Shown in pieces: positions 24,771-33,446 of a stretch of 41,645 bases of DNA. Source of the DNA: Cellulomonadaceae bacterium (GTDB taxonomy: Bacteria > Actinomycetota > Actinomycetes > Actinomycetales > Cellulomonadaceae); contig JAIRQO010000082.1 in assembly GCA_031256435.1 (NCBI GenBank), positions 1 through 41,645 of the forward strand, in the 5' to 3' direction. The translations under genes and the position numbers were made by a program. Under the pieces are notes generated by a model, which searched no databases, was not told the origin of the DNA, and worked only from the letters and a program-made list of their open reading frames with translations. Numbering within the stretch: position 1 is the stretch's first letter; the number at the start of each line of letters is the position of its first letter.

Positions 24771-25879
24771 CCCGTGGTCACCAGATCACGCAGCGATTCC
24801 AGGCGCGCCTGCCCAATTCCAGACACCTGCCGCAGTTCCTCTACTGACGTAAATCCGCCGTGCTTCTCACGGTACTGCACGATGCGATCCGACATTGCCG
24901 GGCCGATTCCGGGCAACACCTGCAACGCCGCAGCGTCTGCCGTGTTGACGTTCACCAGGGAAGGGCCATCGCCCGCATTCCCAGACGAGTCTGCGGATGC
25001 TGAACTTACGTGCGCTGGTGGCGGCTCCACCTCCTCCCCCGGCGCTGGAACCCTGATCTGCTCACCGTCCACCACGTATCGAGCCAAGTTGACGGCGCTC
25101 ACATCGGCCTGATCCGTGACTCCACCAGCACCTTCCACGGCATCGGCCACACGGGCACCGGAGTCCAGCAGCACAATGCCCGGTGTGTGGACGTGACCCA
25201 CCACGTGCGCCACAATGCCGTCACCCGTGTCAGCCCCGCCAGCGTGATGTTCTTCGCCCGACGAATCTGGTTCCTCCACTTCTGGCGCAACGCTGGACGT
25301 CTCCTGCACCACGGGCGTGAGCGCACCAAGAGCGCTCCCGGCGTCCTCCGGACTGCGAAATCCCGACGTCAAGGCCACGCCCACCCCCAGGAGGAGGACG
25401 GCAACTCCGGCGGTCAGCGCCGTTTTAGGCCGAAGGGCCACACGCCAGCCGGGCCGCTCGGGCTTCGTTGGACCGATAGTGGCCGCACCGTACATCCCGT
25501 CCCAGGACTCGGCATTATTCGCAAGGACTGTGTCATTCGCAAGGACCGTGGCATCCTCCAGGCAACCCGCGCCCAAGCCCAAGCCCGTGCCAACGGCATC
25601 CTCCTCCAAACCGGGAAGGATCCCCTGGCTCGCCGAGTAGAAGTCACGCGCCCGCCGGGCTTCCTGCCGCAAGGCTCGTCGAGTCATCACGCCAGTGGCA
25701 ATCTCTTCAGCCGCAGACTCCTGAGCAGAAGCCACCTGAGCAGAACCCGCTTGGGCAGAACCCTCCTGAGCGGCACGGCCTGCCGCAGTGGGACCCACCA
25801 ATGCAGGAGCCTCGACCTCGGGGCTAGTGCGCGCATGCGCTTGCCGCAACCGGGCACGCGATTCATCAAAACTGGTCAT
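24767..25879 (-). CDS. comEA: ComEA-type DNA-binding competence protein
   Basis: ComEA binds incoming double-stranded DNA outside the membrane and passes it to ComEC. In 370 residues there is a long N-terminal cytoplasmic part (1 to about 150) with Ala/Gln/Ser runs (SAQAGSAQVASAQ) and a repeated VLAND/VLANN, then a membrane helix (about 152-172). A linker leads to a SLBB domain (VVGHVHTPGIVLLDSGARV to GEQIRVPAPGEE, about 225-285) and a helix-hairpin-helix pair at the end (VNVNTADAAALQVLPGIGP and VSGIGQARLESL). The cytoplasmic extension is longer than in Bacillus ComEA. The gene lies 24 bases after degV and overlaps comEC. Confidence 0.93.
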   Translation of the reverse strand: MTSFDESRARLRQAHARTSPEVEAPALVGPTAAGRAAQEGSAQAGSAQVASAQESAAEEIATGVMTRRALRQEARRARDFYSASQGILPGLEEDAVGTGLGLGAGCLEDATVLANDTVLANNAESWDGMYGAATIGPTKPERPGWRVALRPKTALTAGVAVLLLGVGVALTSGFRSPEDAGSALGALTPVVQETSSVAPEVEEPDSSGEEHHAGGADTGDGIVAHVVGHVHTPGIVLLDSGARVADAVEGAGGVTDQADVSAVNLARYVVDGEQIRVPAPGEEVEPPPAHVSSASADSSGNAGDGPSLVNVNTADAAALQVLPGIGPAMSDRIVQYREKHGGFTSVEELRQVSGIGQARLESLRDLVTTG

Positions 25880-25903
25880 GGCGCCACCGTAGTGGCGGCC
25901 AGG

Positions 25904-27127
25904 TCATGCGGTGGGAGGTGAATTCCTGACTTCGGTACTCATAGGAGATGACCTGGGAGTCTTGTCAGGAATCGAAGCCTTAGCGCGCGTCCCAGTACGC
26001 TTCCCGGCCACCTTGTCAGGCCCCTTCAAGACCCCAACACCGGCTGCGGCCTCAGCACCAAGTCCAGCCACATCCCCCGTAACAACACGAGCCCTAGCCC
26101 CAGGCATCTCCTCCACAGCGTCCGCGTCCACAGCGTCCGCGCCCTCAGGCTCCGTGTCCCCCGGTTCCGCGTCCTCGGGTTCTTCAGCCAAGTCCGCCAC
26201 CACAATCGCCACCGTGCCAGGGCCACAATGCACGCCCAGCACCGCAGACAACGCTGTGACCACGGGTTTCACCCCGGATTCCTGCTCCACCACCGTGGCA
26301 ATGGCCTCGGCACGTTCGGCAGCACCCAGGTGATGAACCGCCACCACGGGCTCGGCGCACGCGGAAATCTGCGCGAGCGCCAACTCCATCAAGCGCCGCT
26401 GCGCGGCAACCTTGGTCCTGACCCGCGCATACGGCTTCACCACGCCGTCCACAATGGTCAGGATGGGCCTCACGCCTAGCGCCGTCCCCAAGGCGGCAGC
26501 ACCAGCAGTGATGCGGCCCCCTCGTCGTAACCATTCCAAAGAATCCACCAAGAACCACACGTGGCTGTTACGGGCTACCCACGCAGCACGCCGCGCCACA
26601 TCCGCAGCGCCCAAACCCTCCGCAGCAGACGCAGCGGCGGCCTGCGCGGCAAACCCCAAAGCCATGCTGACGGTCCCGGAGTCCACCACGGTGGCGTCCA
26701 CCGCAGACTTCTGGAAGGCCAACTCGGCAGCGCCGCTTGTGCCGGACAAGTGGCTGGACAGATGGACGGACACAATGTTCTTCGCCCCCGCCATGTCCAA
26801 CGCCCGTCCCGTGGTGAGGAAATCCTCCGGCGCGGGTTGGGAGGTGGACAACTTCTGCCCGGCACGAAGCCGTTCGGCTACCTCGTCAGCGGTGATGTCC
26901 ACTCCCTCGCGCAGCACACCGTCAGGGGTGACCACATAAAGCGGAACCACCAGGGGAACCTCCCAGATGCCCACGGTGACGTTGGGCTCGGGAAGGCACG
27001 CCGTGGAGTCCGTCACCACGCGCACCACAGGCGCGCGCCTCCGTGACGGCTTCTTGGGGCGGCCCTGGGGTCGCTTCCAGAAGCGATCCAGTAGTGTCAT
27101 CACGCCCGCAACGGGATCCTCAGGCAC
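25904..27127 (-). CDS. DegV-family fatty-acid-binding protein with long disordered tail
   Basis: In characterised DegV/FakB proteins the domain binds a fatty acid and presents it for phosphorylation by FakA; no FakA is in view here. The protein has 407 residues. A basic start (KRPQGRPKKPSRRR) precedes the domain (about 38-320), with VVTDSTACLP, STSQPAPEDF, and SVHLSSHLSGTSGAA whose Ser contacts the headgroup. After about 320 comes an acidic run (EEPEDAEPGDTEPEG), then a Gly/Ala and Lys-rich tail of about 90 residues that is not part of the family. The start is the GTG at 27127 or the ATG at 27100. It follows glgP by 13 bases. Confidence 0.88.
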   Translation of the reverse strand: MPEDPVAGVMTLLDRFWKRPQGRPKKPSRRRAPVVRVVTDSTACLPEPNVTVGIWEVPLVVPLYVVTPDGVLREGVDITADEVAERLRAGQKLSTSQPAPEDFLTTGRALDMAGAKNIVSVHLSSHLSGTSGAAELAFQKSAVDATVVDSGTVSMALGFAAQAAAASAAEGLGAADVARRAAWVARNSHVWFLVDSLEWLRRGGRITAGAAALGTALGVRPILTIVDGVVKPYARVRTKVAAQRRLMELALAQISACAEPVVAVHHLGAAERAEAIATVVEQESGVKPVVTALSAVLGVHCGPGTVAIVVADLAEEPEDAEPGDTEPEGADAVDADAVEEMPGARARVVTGDVAGLGAEAAAGVGVLKGPDKVAGKRTGTRAKASIPDKTPRSSPMSTEVRNSPPTA

Positions 27128-27140
27128 GGTTCACTCGGGT

Positions 27141-29636
27141 TTACTCAGCGTTAGCCGGGATGGGAATGGGGGCCGTGTGCCAGATGCGGTCAATGTAATC
27201 CTGCATGGAACGGTCCGAGGAGAAGAACCCGGTCCGGGCCACGTTCAACAGGGCTGAACGGCTCCACGCATCCTGATCGCGGTAGTACGCTTCCACCCGC
27301 TCCTGGGTGTCAATGTAACTCTGGAAGTCCGCGAGTGCCATGAAGCGGTCCTCGTGCAGGAGGTTGGACACAATCGGCTCCCACATGGACTTGTCTCCGC
27401 CGGAGAACTCCCCGGAGGCAATGAGATCAATGGCGTTGCGCAGCGTCTCGTTCTGGGCGTAGTACGCGCTGGGGCTGTATCCCCGGTCCTTCAGCGCGGA
27501 CGCCTCGGGTTCGCTCATGCCAAAGAGGAAGAAGTTCTCATCGCCTACCAGTTGGCGAATCTCCACGTTGGCGCCATCATCCGTACCGATGGTCAGAGCG
27601 CCGTTCAGGGCAAACTTCATGTTTCCGGTCCCGGAGGCTTCCAGGCCCGCCAGGGAAATCTGCTCGGACAGGTCCGCCGCAGGAATGAGGGTCTCAGCCA
27701 CGGATACGTTGTAGTTAGCCGGGAACGCCACGTGGAGAACCTTGGACACCACGGGGTGCTTGTCCACGGCTTCACTCACGTGGTTGATGAGCGCAATGAT
27801 TTCCTTGGCAAGGTAGTAGCCAGGGGCTGCCTTGGCGCCGAACACTACGGTGCGCGGAACTACGGCACTGGGATCCAACTTCCCGGTGGACAGCCGCTCA
27901 TACAGGGACACAATGTGCAGCAACTTCAGCGTTTGGCGCTTGTACTCGTGGAGGCGCTTGATCATGCAATCAATCATGGTGTTGGGGTCAATGGTGATCC
28001 CGTTGCGCTTCTCCAGGAAGGGAACCAAGCGTTCCTTGTTGGCCTGCTTGACCTCACGGAATTTCTTCAAGAACTCGGAGTCATCGGCCAACGGTTCCAA
28101 CTTGGACAGTTCGGACAGATCCGTGATCCACTTGTCACCAATAGCCTCAGTAATCAGACCGGACAAGTTGGGGTTGGAGATCCGCACAAAGCGACGCGGC
28201 GTCACACCGTTGGTCACGTTGGTGAACTTCTCCGGGTAAATCTTGGCAAAGTCAGAGAGCACCTTGTCCCGCAGGAGTTGGGAGTGCAACTCGGCCACAC
28301 CGTTGATCTTCTTACAGGCCACGGCGGCCAGGTAGGCCATCCGAACCCCGCGCGAGGGGTGCTCAGCAATGATGGACATGTTCCGGACCATCATCTCGTT
28401 GCTGGTGGTGCTGCGAATCTTGGCCAGGAACTCATCGTTGATCCGGTAGATGATTTCCATGTGGCGCGGCAACAGGCGCTGCATGAGTTCCACAGGCCAG
28501 ATTTCCAAGGCCTCGGGAAGGAGGGTGTGGCACGTGTACGCCGTACACTTCTGGGTGATGTCCCAGGCGTCTTCCCACGTAAAGCCTTCGTCGTCCATGA
28601 GAACCCGCATGAGTTCCGGGATGGCGATGACGGGGTGCGTGTCATTGAGTTGGAACGTGATGCGCTCGGGGAGCTTGCGGAAATCAAAGTTGTCACCGCA
28701 CACGCGATACATGAAGTCACGGATGGAGGCCGAGACAAAGAAGTACTGCTGCTGGAGGCGCAGTTCCTTACCCTGGGGCGTGGAGTCCTCCGGGTAGAGC
28801 ACTTTGGTGATGTTCTCGGCGAAGGTTTGGGCCCTCACGGCGTCCGCATAGTCACCGTAGTTGAAGATTTTCAGGTCAAAGGCGTGGGAGGCGCGGGCGC
28901 TCCACAGACGCAGCGTGTTGACGCGGCCGTTCTTGTAGCCGGGAACCATGTAGTTGTAGGGCACGGCCAGCACGGACCATTCCGGGTTCCACCGCGAACG
29001 CTGGTTGCCGTTCTCGTCGGTATACATCTCGGTGCTGCCGCCATAGGACACGGGCAGTTCCTGCTCGGGACGGCACACGCCCCACGGGTTGCCGAGGTCC
29101 AGCCAGTTGTCCGGCTCCTCCACCTGACGGCCATCCACAAAGGTCTGACGGAAAATGCCGTATTCGTAGCGGATGCCATAGCCGATGGCGGGGATGTTCA
29201 TGGTGGCCAGCGAGTCAATGAAGCAGGCGGCCAGGCGGCCGAGGCCACCGTTACCGAGGCCGGGCTCTACCTCGTGATCGCGAAGTTCGGCCAGGGACAG
29301 GCCCAAGTTTTTCAGGGCTTCGTCAGCAATCTCGGCCAGATCCGTGGCGAGCAGGCCGTTGTCCAGTTGGCGTCCCATGAGGAACTCGGCGGACAGGTAC
29401 GCCACGCCGGAAGCCTGGTTGTGGGTTTGGTGTGTCATGGTGTTGTTCCACCGTGACATCAGGTAGGCGCGCACGGTGTCAGCCAGTGCAAAGTATTTAT
29501 CGTTCGTGGAGGCGCGCTCCAGGGTTGTTCCCCGTACGTAGGTCAGGGCGCGGAGGTACTGCCGAGTAAAGCCGTCCACCGTGTGTTCGGGGCGGGCAAT
29601 CTGGTACTGGATCGTTGATGTATTTGTCTCAGTCAC
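27141..29636 (-). CDS. glgP: glycogen (alpha-glucan) phosphorylase, GT35
   Basis: GlgP releases glucose-1-phosphate from glycogen or maltodextrin using phosphate and PLP. It is 831 residues from the GTG at 29636. Motifs are YLSAEFLMGRQLDNGL, EPGLGNGGLGRLAACF, FQLNDTHP, VTNGVTPRRF, and the PLP-lysine region EASGTGNMKFALNGALTIG (about 670), then DGANVEI. The active site is complete. A longer open frame upstream to 29759 gives a basic, unrelated leader, whereas the GTG lies seven bases after TAGTGT (29644-29649), fitting a leaderless start. degV follows 13 bases after the stop. Confidence 0.95.
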   Translation of the reverse strand: MTETNTSTIQYQIARPEHTVDGFTRQYLRALTYVRGTTLERASTNDKYFALADTVRAYLMSRWNNTMTHQTHNQASGVAYLSAEFLMGRQLDNGLLATDLAEIADEALKNLGLSLAELRDHEVEPGLGNGGLGRLAACFIDSLATMNIPAIGYGIRYEYGIFRQTFVDGRQVEEPDNWLDLGNPWGVCRPEQELPVSYGGSTEMYTDENGNQRSRWNPEWSVLAVPYNYMVPGYKNGRVNTLRLWSARASHAFDLKIFNYGDYADAVRAQTFAENITKVLYPEDSTPQGKELRLQQQYFFVSASIRDFMYRVCGDNFDFRKLPERITFQLNDTHPVIAIPELMRVLMDDEGFTWEDAWDITQKCTAYTCHTLLPEALEIWPVELMQRLLPRHMEIIYRINDEFLAKIRSTTSNEMMVRNMSIIAEHPSRGVRMAYLAAVACKKINGVAELHSQLLRDKVLSDFAKIYPEKFTNVTNGVTPRRFVRISNPNLSGLITEAIGDKWITDLSELSKLEPLADDSEFLKKFREVKQANKERLVPFLEKRNGITIDPNTMIDCMIKRLHEYKRQTLKLLHIVSLYERLSTGKLDPSAVVPRTVVFGAKAAPGYYLAKEIIALINHVSEAVDKHPVVSKVLHVAFPANYNVSVAETLIPAADLSEQISLAGLEASGTGNMKFALNGALTIGTDDGANVEIRQLVGDENFFLFGMSEPEASALKDRGYSPSAYYAQNETLRNAIDLIASGEFSGGDKSMWEPIVSNLLHEDRFMALADFQSYIDTQERVEAYYRDQDAWSRSALLNVARTGFFSSDRSMQDYIDRIWHTAPIPIPANAE

Positions 29637-29924
29637 ACGCCGAACACTACCCGCTCGGCGTGGCTTGCGGGGATACTTACACGGAACGCGGCGCTGATGC
29701 ATCGCCCATATCCGCAGTTTTCGCCGTCGGCAAACACGCGGTGTCAAGCAAGATGACATCCCGCGACGATGGAGCGGGTGAAACCATCGGATTCCTCAGT
29801 GACAGCCCTCAGGCGCAAAGGGTCAATCAGGCGAACCCTGCGAATGTTGGGCCCAAGCGCACCGAGTGAGCGAATGCCGAACACCCTCTCCCACGCGTCA
29901 TTCCGCTGTGGGTCGGGGAGCGAG

Positions 29925-30100
29925 GCGGACTCGCAGAATCTCGTCCAAGTCCTGGAGAAATGCTGGCGGTTGAGCCAGGTCACGAAGTGACCGACGGTGC
30001 TCCTCGCTTCGCTCGTCAACACCACTCAATCGGTTCAACCATGAGAATGCAAGCATTCTCAGGTACTCCCCTCAATCGGGTGTCGAAACCTCCGCCCTAG
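29925..30100 (+). repeat. 175-bp direct repeat, copy 1
   Basis: This aligns with 30255-30430 at a constant offset of 330 bases with few changes. It contains the dispersed core GGCGGTTGAGCCA with hairpin GGTCAC-GAA-GTGACC (29965-29998), then CTTCGCTC, and a perfect palindrome TGAGAATGC-AA-GCATTCTCA at 30042-30061. Confidence 0.85.
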
Positions 30101-30122
30101 CCCACCACTCCCCCGCATTTTG

Positions 30123-30202
30123 GAAGCACAACGGCGATTTCTGCGGCGGACTCCGCGTGGATCGGGCACTGAACGCGCAGTTTCGAAGCACAACGGCGAT
30201 TC
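30123..30202 (+). repeat. GAAGCACAACGGCGATT repeat pair, 62-bp spacing
   Basis: GAAGCACAACGGCGATT occurs at 30123 and 30185, each followed by a pyrimidine and CTGCG. It lies between the two 175-bp copies. No role is assigned. Confidence 0.7.
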
Positions 30203-30237
30203 CTGCGCGATTCCAGGTGGCGAGTCACCCTCCCGTC

Positions 30238-30269
30238 ATTCTGCGGGAAGCAAAGCGGACTCGCAGAAT
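30238..30269 (+). repeat. ATTCTGCG...CGCAGAAT inverted repeat
   Basis: ATTCTGCG (30238-30245) and CGCAGAAT (30262-30269) form an 8-bp stem around 16 bases. The same arms occur inside jetC at 37416-37441 around a 10-base loop. It sits just in front of copy 2 of the 175-bp repeat; a degenerate version precedes copy 1. Confidence 0.7.
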
Positions 30270-30430
30270 CTCGTCCAAGCCCAAGAGAAATGCGGGCTGT
30301 TGAGCCAGTGAGCAAAGCGAACGACGGTGCTCCTCGCTTCGCTCGTCAACACCACTCAATCGGTTCAACCATGAGAATGCAAGCATTCTCATGTACTCCC
30401 CTCAATCGGGTGTCGAAACCCCCGCGCTAA
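30255..30430 (+). repeat. 175-bp direct repeat, copy 2
   Basis: This is the second copy, with the palindrome TGAGAATGC-AA-GCATTCTCA at 30372-30391 unchanged. The internal hairpin of the core (30308-30322) is degenerate here, unlike copy 1. Confidence 0.85.
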
Positions 30431-30431
30431 G

Positions 30432-30550
30432 CCCCTTGATTTACCTAGTAGAAGAAAGGTTCGTTTTCCCCAGAATCCCCCCTCTCACAGCAGAGTCAAC
30501 CCCCTCACCAACCCCTTGATTTAACTAGTAGAAGAAAGGTTCGTTTTCCC
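30432..30550 (+). repeat. 39-base direct repeats exactly 80 bp apart
   Basis: The unit begins CCCCTTGATTTA and includes CTAGTAGAAGAAAGG and TTCGTTTTCCC. Copies are 30432-30470 and 30512-30550, with only two or so differences. A third start, CCCCTTGCGCC, lies at 30583. The units are AT-rich compared with their surroundings. Confidence 0.8.
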
Positions 30551-30772
30551 GAGAAACCGCCATCTCCCACACCCCTCACCAACCCCTTGCGCCAAGCCCC
30601 ATTCTAGGCGACAATGGTTTCAGACGTCCATCAACTCCTAGCCAACTCCATCCCGGCAATGAAGCCCAACCCAACCCCATCCCCAGGTTGACCGGCTGCC
30701 TTTCCCCGTCGCAGACAAGATAGGTGTCAGGGGCAACAAGCCCTCAGTATCACGCAAGCAAGGATCACCCTC

Positions 30773-31738
30773 ATGTTCACCACCAGCCACACCAAGCCCG
30801 CCACAGCCCTGGCTATCCTCGTGGGCGCTGCGCTCGCCATGTCTGCCGCCCCTACCCCCGCGTCAGCGGCTACCACCAGCCAGGCCGCTGCCACAGCCAG
30901 CCAGGCTGCCACGGTGACCGCACACGCGACGATGCCCACCAAGCAAGCCACCAAAGTCAAGATCAAGGGTGGCAAAGTGAAAGTCACCGGCACCGTCCGG
31001 GTGGGCAAGAAACTCACGTTCAAGGTGTCCGGCTTCACCGCGTCCCCGAAGCCTGCCGGGTTGAAATACACGTACAAGGTGTACCGCTCCGGCAAAGCCA
31101 AAGCCGTTTACTCAAAGACGACGACTGCCACGAAGGTCAAGTACACGGTGAAGCAAGCCGACAAAGGCCACAAGATCACCGTGAAAGTCACCGCGAAGCC
31201 CACAGGCAAAGGCAAGGCTGGGTTCCGCAATGGCACCGCGAAAGTGACGACGAAGGTAGTCGGCAAGAAACTCGCCTCAACGAACAAGGCTGCGCCGAAG
31301 GCTGCGCATGTGACGGTACTAAACTTCGCCAGTGCTCTGCCTACTGCACCGTGTAACACCGACGTACCGTCGTCAGCCAGAGTTCTTTCAAGTTCCCAAT
31401 ACAAAGCGTTCGCCAAGCGTTGCCAACCCACCTGGGATGCGGAGGCGAAGGCTGCGAAGGAAGCAAAGGCCGCACGGACAACCACAGCAGCGCCGGGAGT
31501 GTACTGGAACCTCCATGCCAGCACGGGAACGTGGTTCTTGAACTCTTGCACTGTCCGCTCCAATGGGCACTCAACGAACCACAAGGCGAGCGTTGTCAGT
31601 GACTATGACGACAGCAATGCCGCGAAGCGTGCTTTCCAAGCACGGTATTTCACTGAGAATGGCTACGTCAAAACGAGTGCGCACTCGGGCACATACGTTA
31701 CAAGCAGTGAACTTGCGGCTATCTGTGTGAACTGGTGA
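30773..31738 (+). CDS. secreted protein with one Ig-like repeat and cysteine-bearing C-terminal domain
   Basis: I do not recognise a named family. The 321-residue protein has a signal peptide (1 to about 33, ASAATT), a Thr/Ala/Gln-rich linker, then one lysine-rich beta domain (about 55-150) with KVTGTVRVGKKLTFKVSGF, YKVYRSGKA and QADKGHKITVKVTA, which resembles the cell-wall-associated tandem repeats of many actinobacterial secreted enzymes. The C-terminal part (about 185-321) has four Cys (PCNTD, KRCQPTW, NSCTVRS, AICVNW) and a WNLHASTGTWFLNSC stretch, likely a small disulfide-bonded domain. There is no LPxTG or membrane helix, so it is released or wall-bound through charge. AGGA precedes the ATG by eight bases. 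The next gene starts 16 bases later. Confidence 0.75.
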   Translation: MFTTSHTKPATALAILVGAALAMSAAPTPASAATTSQAAATASQAATVTAHATMPTKQATKVKIKGGKVKVTGTVRVGKKLTFKVSGFTASPKPAGLKYTYKVYRSGKAKAVYSKTTTATKVKYTVKQADKGHKITVKVTAKPTGKGKAGFRNGTAKVTTKVVGKKLASTNKAAPKAAHVTVLNFASALPTAPCNTDVPSSARVLSSSQYKAFAKRCQPTWDAEAKAAKEAKAARTTTAAPGVYWNLHASTGTWFLNSCTVRSNGHSTNHKASVVSDYDDSNAAKRAFQARYFTENGYVKTSAHSGTYVTSSELAAICVNW

Positions 31739-31754
31739 ACTAATTGCCATAGGT

Positions 31755-33446
31755 ATGAACGCCTCGCTGGGCATATTGACCAGCATGACGTTTAGCGCTC
31801 AACGCCGCACCCCGTTGCTCTCTCGCTTCACTAGCGGAATCCTTGCTGCCGTGATGGTTGCCACACCCACTGTTGCCTACGGCGCAACAGGGGTGGCAGG
31901 CGATGACTTCGTGGGAACCGGGCCAACCAATCCTGATTCTGACCTCATCTTGATGTTGGAAGATGAAGGCGCTTCACCAGCAGTACAAGGCTGGGAGCAA
32001 TCCTCGATCAACTACTGGATCAGCAAAGTTAACGGAGAGTTAGGCCAGGTGCCTTCGACAATATCTGGAGGCGGGCTTGGCACTGAAAATGCGTCACAGA
32101 CGTTCAACCGGGTATGCAGAGATGCACTTGACCAGGCAACCACGCGAGGCGCTTCCCAGGGAGCCACCCGCTCCCGAGTCGTCGGTATCTACTTCACGTA
32201 TGCAAACCAAAGCCTTCAATGGTCAATCAGCGGAGGCCAGTACAACCCCGGCCCCCTGTTTCAAGGACAATGGAACAACGAGAAGAAGCACCTCCAAGGC
32301 GCAGACCCCAATGGTGACTACACCCAACTCGAAACGCGCGCTAGGAGCATGGCGAATAGCCACCCAGACAAATCCGCCTTCTTTGATTGCTATGCACTGA
32401 ATGATGCTGAGCCACCGTCCACCTTCACCCCCACCGTCACTACCGAGGCCACGGACGTCATCAACAAGGGTGCCGCGTTCAGCGATGCCGTCACGGTCAA
32501 CGTTGCCCGCAACAGTGGCGAAACCCAGGCCGAGGCGAACACCCGGTGGATGGATGACACCACCCTCATCCCGCACGTCTCGGTACGCGGGCCATTCAGC
32601 ACCGCTCCCACATCTATCCCGGCAGCGAGCACGGAGGTCGCGTCATTCGACTGTCCAGGCTTTGCGTATGCTCGCACCCGGACGTGTTCGGGGGGCAGCG
32701 CCCCCTCGTCGGGCTACTACTACTACCACGTCACCATCCCCAAACATGACAACACCACGGCAGCGGTGAGCGCCGCGTTCGATGCCGATGAAATCACCCT
32801 GGTGCGGATGCAACCTCGCGTCCAAACCACCGTCGGGACAGCCACCTCGGATAAGTACGTGAACAAAGGCAGCACCGTCACCGACACTGTGACCTTTGGA
32901 CTGGTGGATTCCTTGGACGAGTGGATCACGGGCACGTCCGTCACGGCGCGTGGCCGCCTCTACGGCCCCTACTCCGTAGCCGGAGCACCCAACCCCACCG
33001 CCGCCGCCAGCAACGTCACGAGTACCACCATCAACAACGTGCCATCCGGCTCCGGCACCCCCGTCTGCACGGTGAGCCTGACCCGCACCAGCGCAGGCAC
33101 CTCCACCTCCCCCGGCTGCACCGTAGCATCGTCGGGGTATTACACGTGGGTGTGGGACATCCAAGACGCCGCCAACTTCCACACCAACATCGACCCCAGA
33201 TGCCGATTGTCTGTCCGTCCAGCGGACTGCGGAGAAGATCGTCAACGGCGGACACAACGTCAACGTGTGCAAATTGTGCACACGTTCACACGCAGTCACT
33301 CATCGCTCTCCCGGGCGAGGGCGCAGTGGCGGGGTAGGAATCACTTTCGCTTTCTAACCCTGAAACTCAAACGGGTTGACAACATCTACGCCACAACGCT
33401 GAAAATCACTCACGTTGCGCGTGGCCACAACGAGACCTCGTGCTAA
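31755..33446 (+). CDS. secreted repeat protein, probably frameshifted near its 3' end
   Basis: The 563-codon frame has a signal peptide ending VAYGATG, a unique domain (about 50-215, with WEQSSINYWISKVNG and FDCYALND), and two beta-rich repeats of about 115 residues (starting FTPTVTTEATDVINKG and VGTATSDKYVNKGSTVTDTV). These look like the stacked repeats of wall-anchored actinobacterial proteins, but no LPxTG is seen. From about 33195 codon third bases stop being GC-rich in this frame, while another frame stays open with good composition (CLSVQRTAEKIVNGG) to a TAA at 33355-33357. A one-base loss in the CCCC run at 33194-33197 would join them, ending against vapC. The start may be the ATG at 31785, seven bases after CATATT. 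Confidence 0.6.
   Translation: MNASLGILTSMTFSAQRRTPLLSRFTSGILAAVMVATPTVAYGATGVAGDDFVGTGPTNPDSDLILMLEDEGASPAVQGWEQSSINYWISKVNGELGQVPSTISGGGLGTENASQTFNRVCRDALDQATTRGASQGATRSRVVGIYFTYANQSLQWSISGGQYNPGPLFQGQWNNEKKHLQGADPNGDYTQLETRARSMANSHPDKSAFFDCYALNDAEPPSTFTPTVTTEATDVINKGAAFSDAVTVNVARNSGETQAEANTRWMDDTTLIPHVSVRGPFSTAPTSIPAASTEVASFDCPGFAYARTRTCSGGSAPSSGYYYYHVTIPKHDNTTAAVSAAFDADEITLVRMQPRVQTTVGTATSDKYVNKGSTVTDTVTFGLVDSLDEWITGTSVTARGRLYGPYSVAGAPNPTAAASNVTSTTINNVPSGSGTPVCTVSLTRTSAGTSTSPGCTVASSGYYTWVWDIQDAANFHTNIDPRCRLSVRPADCGEDRQRRTQRQRVQIVHTFTRSHSSLSRARAQWRGRNHFRFLTLKLKRVDNIYATTLKITHVARGHNETSC
33262..33286. promoter_or_regulatory. perfect 10-bp inverted repeat with 5-base spacer
   Basis: AACGTGTGCA and TGCACACGTT flank AATTG. 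It lies inside the disputed 3' end of the secreted-protein gene, and about 70-90 bases beyond the vapC stop on the other strand. It could be a stem for ending transcripts, or a protein site. No T-run follows. Confidence 0.4.

Larger units (their letters stand above)
29637..30772. other. 1.1-kb gene-free repeat mosaic
   Basis: No convincing protein or known RNA gene is found here: the open frames cross repeat boundaries and lack SDs. It holds, in order, two copies of a 175-bp repeat (about 29925-30100 and 30255-30430), a pair of short repeats 62 bases apart (30123 and 30185), and a pair of 39-base repeats exactly 80 apart. The last 170 bases (30600-30772) form the upstream region of the next gene; TTGACC at 30689 could be a -35, but no matching -10 is clear. 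Confidence 0.75.

Noticed and set aside
27354-29456. 700-codon open frame opposite glgP on the plus strand
   Set aside because: It is the antisense of a complete, well-conserved glycogen phosphorylase; GC-rich codon bias leaves the complementary frame open. No SD or family motifs.
29637-29759. 41-residue N-terminal extension of GlgP
   Set aside because: The leader is basic and unlike the family; the GTG at 29636 fits both the family start and the TAGTGT placement.
29925-30430. Insertion sequence remnant
   Set aside because: No transposase fragment, terminal inverted repeats or target duplication could be seen; the copies are tandem-like direct repeats.
29637-30772. tmRNA, RNase P RNA, 6S or another known structural RNA
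   Set aside because: None of the conserved cores of these RNAs is visible; the region is explained by direct repeats.
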